Shown in pieces: positions 44,573 through 44,583 of a DNA stretch of 44,583 nt (position 1 is its first letter; each line of letters opens with the position of its first letter). The stretch is from Saprospiraceae bacterium UBA2365 (lineage in GTDB: Bacteria > Bacteroidota > Bacteroidia > Chitinophagales > Saprospiraceae). The notes below the pieces were generated by a model that searched no databases, was not told the origin of the DNA, and saw only the letters and a program-made list of their open reading frames with translations. The position numbers and the translations under genes were made by a program. Location of the stretch: assembly GCA_002344345.1 (NCBI GenBank), contig DDTL01000205.1:1188-45770 (forward strand), given 5' to 3'.

Positions 44573-44583
44573 TAACGTATTTT

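Overview
The window looks like chromosomal DNA of a Bacteroidota bacterium, most likely a Saprospiria-type environmental organism (inference from gene content, not a taxonomic search). The supporting signs are several secreted proteins with type IX secretion (T9SS) C-terminal sorting domains of both kinds (short Por-type and the gliding-motility CHU_C type), a TonB-dependent receptor with an N-terminal carboxypeptidase-regulatory-like domain, SdrD-type B repeats, weak Shine-Dalgarno sequences, and promoters of the Bacteroidota TTTG / TAnnTTTG form.

Layout. 1-640: window edge plus non-coding repeats. 641-4078: a gingipain-like C25 peptidase, bracketed by two direct copies of an 80-90 bp repeat. 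4542-6923 (-): GH31 glycosidase. 7507-11473: a TonB-dependent receptor carrying one frameshift and one in-frame stop, then a phytase-like lipoprotein, each followed by a hairpin terminator. 11474-12573: a 1.1 kb repeat cluster without genes. 12574-19082: calcineurin-like phosphoesterase, pentapeptide-repeat protein, a small gene remnant, a lipoprotein serpin, and a WbqC/dynamin-like GTPase pair. 19335-25354: a secreted subtilisin, a LamG/CHU_C surface protein behind ybaB, and a D-2-hydroxyacid dehydrogenase. 25411-30726 (-): a 1771-residue adhesin-like protein with nine SdrD-type repeats. 30727-31639: a repeat region including a 134-bp element with perfect 21-bp inverted ends. 31640-40912: lipoprotein, rsmI, a CHU_C surface protein, an NfeD/flotillin pair and a UvrD/PcrA helicase. 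41113-42035: tRNA-Ser(GCU) and tRNA-Pro(UGG), separated by an island coding for a four-helix-bundle (S23/IVP-type) protein. 42113-44440 (-): a BlaI/M56 sensor-repressor pair whose sensor ends in two TonB-C-like domains.

How it fits together. Much of the window encodes cell-surface and secreted functions: two T9SS-exported proteases, a large adhesin, two CHU_C surface proteins, a surface-lipoprotein serpin that could protect against self or foreign proteases, and nutrient scavenging (GH31, phytase with receptor). Housekeeping genes (rsmI, ybaB, pcrA-like, tRNAs) are interspersed.

The most unusual structure is the tRNA-Ser / tRNA-Pro island. Two 31-nt arms, inverted and about 90% complementary, sit within 7 nt of the flanking tRNAs. 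The left flank is almost free of C and the right flank is wholly free of G, and a four-helix-bundle ORF lies between them. This resembles the 23S rRNA intervening-sequence design (long stem with an S23 ORF in the loop), but placed in a tRNA transcript. A second noteworthy signal is a dispersed element family (about 11809, 22389, 31086 and 31317-31450) with a conserved terminal sequence.
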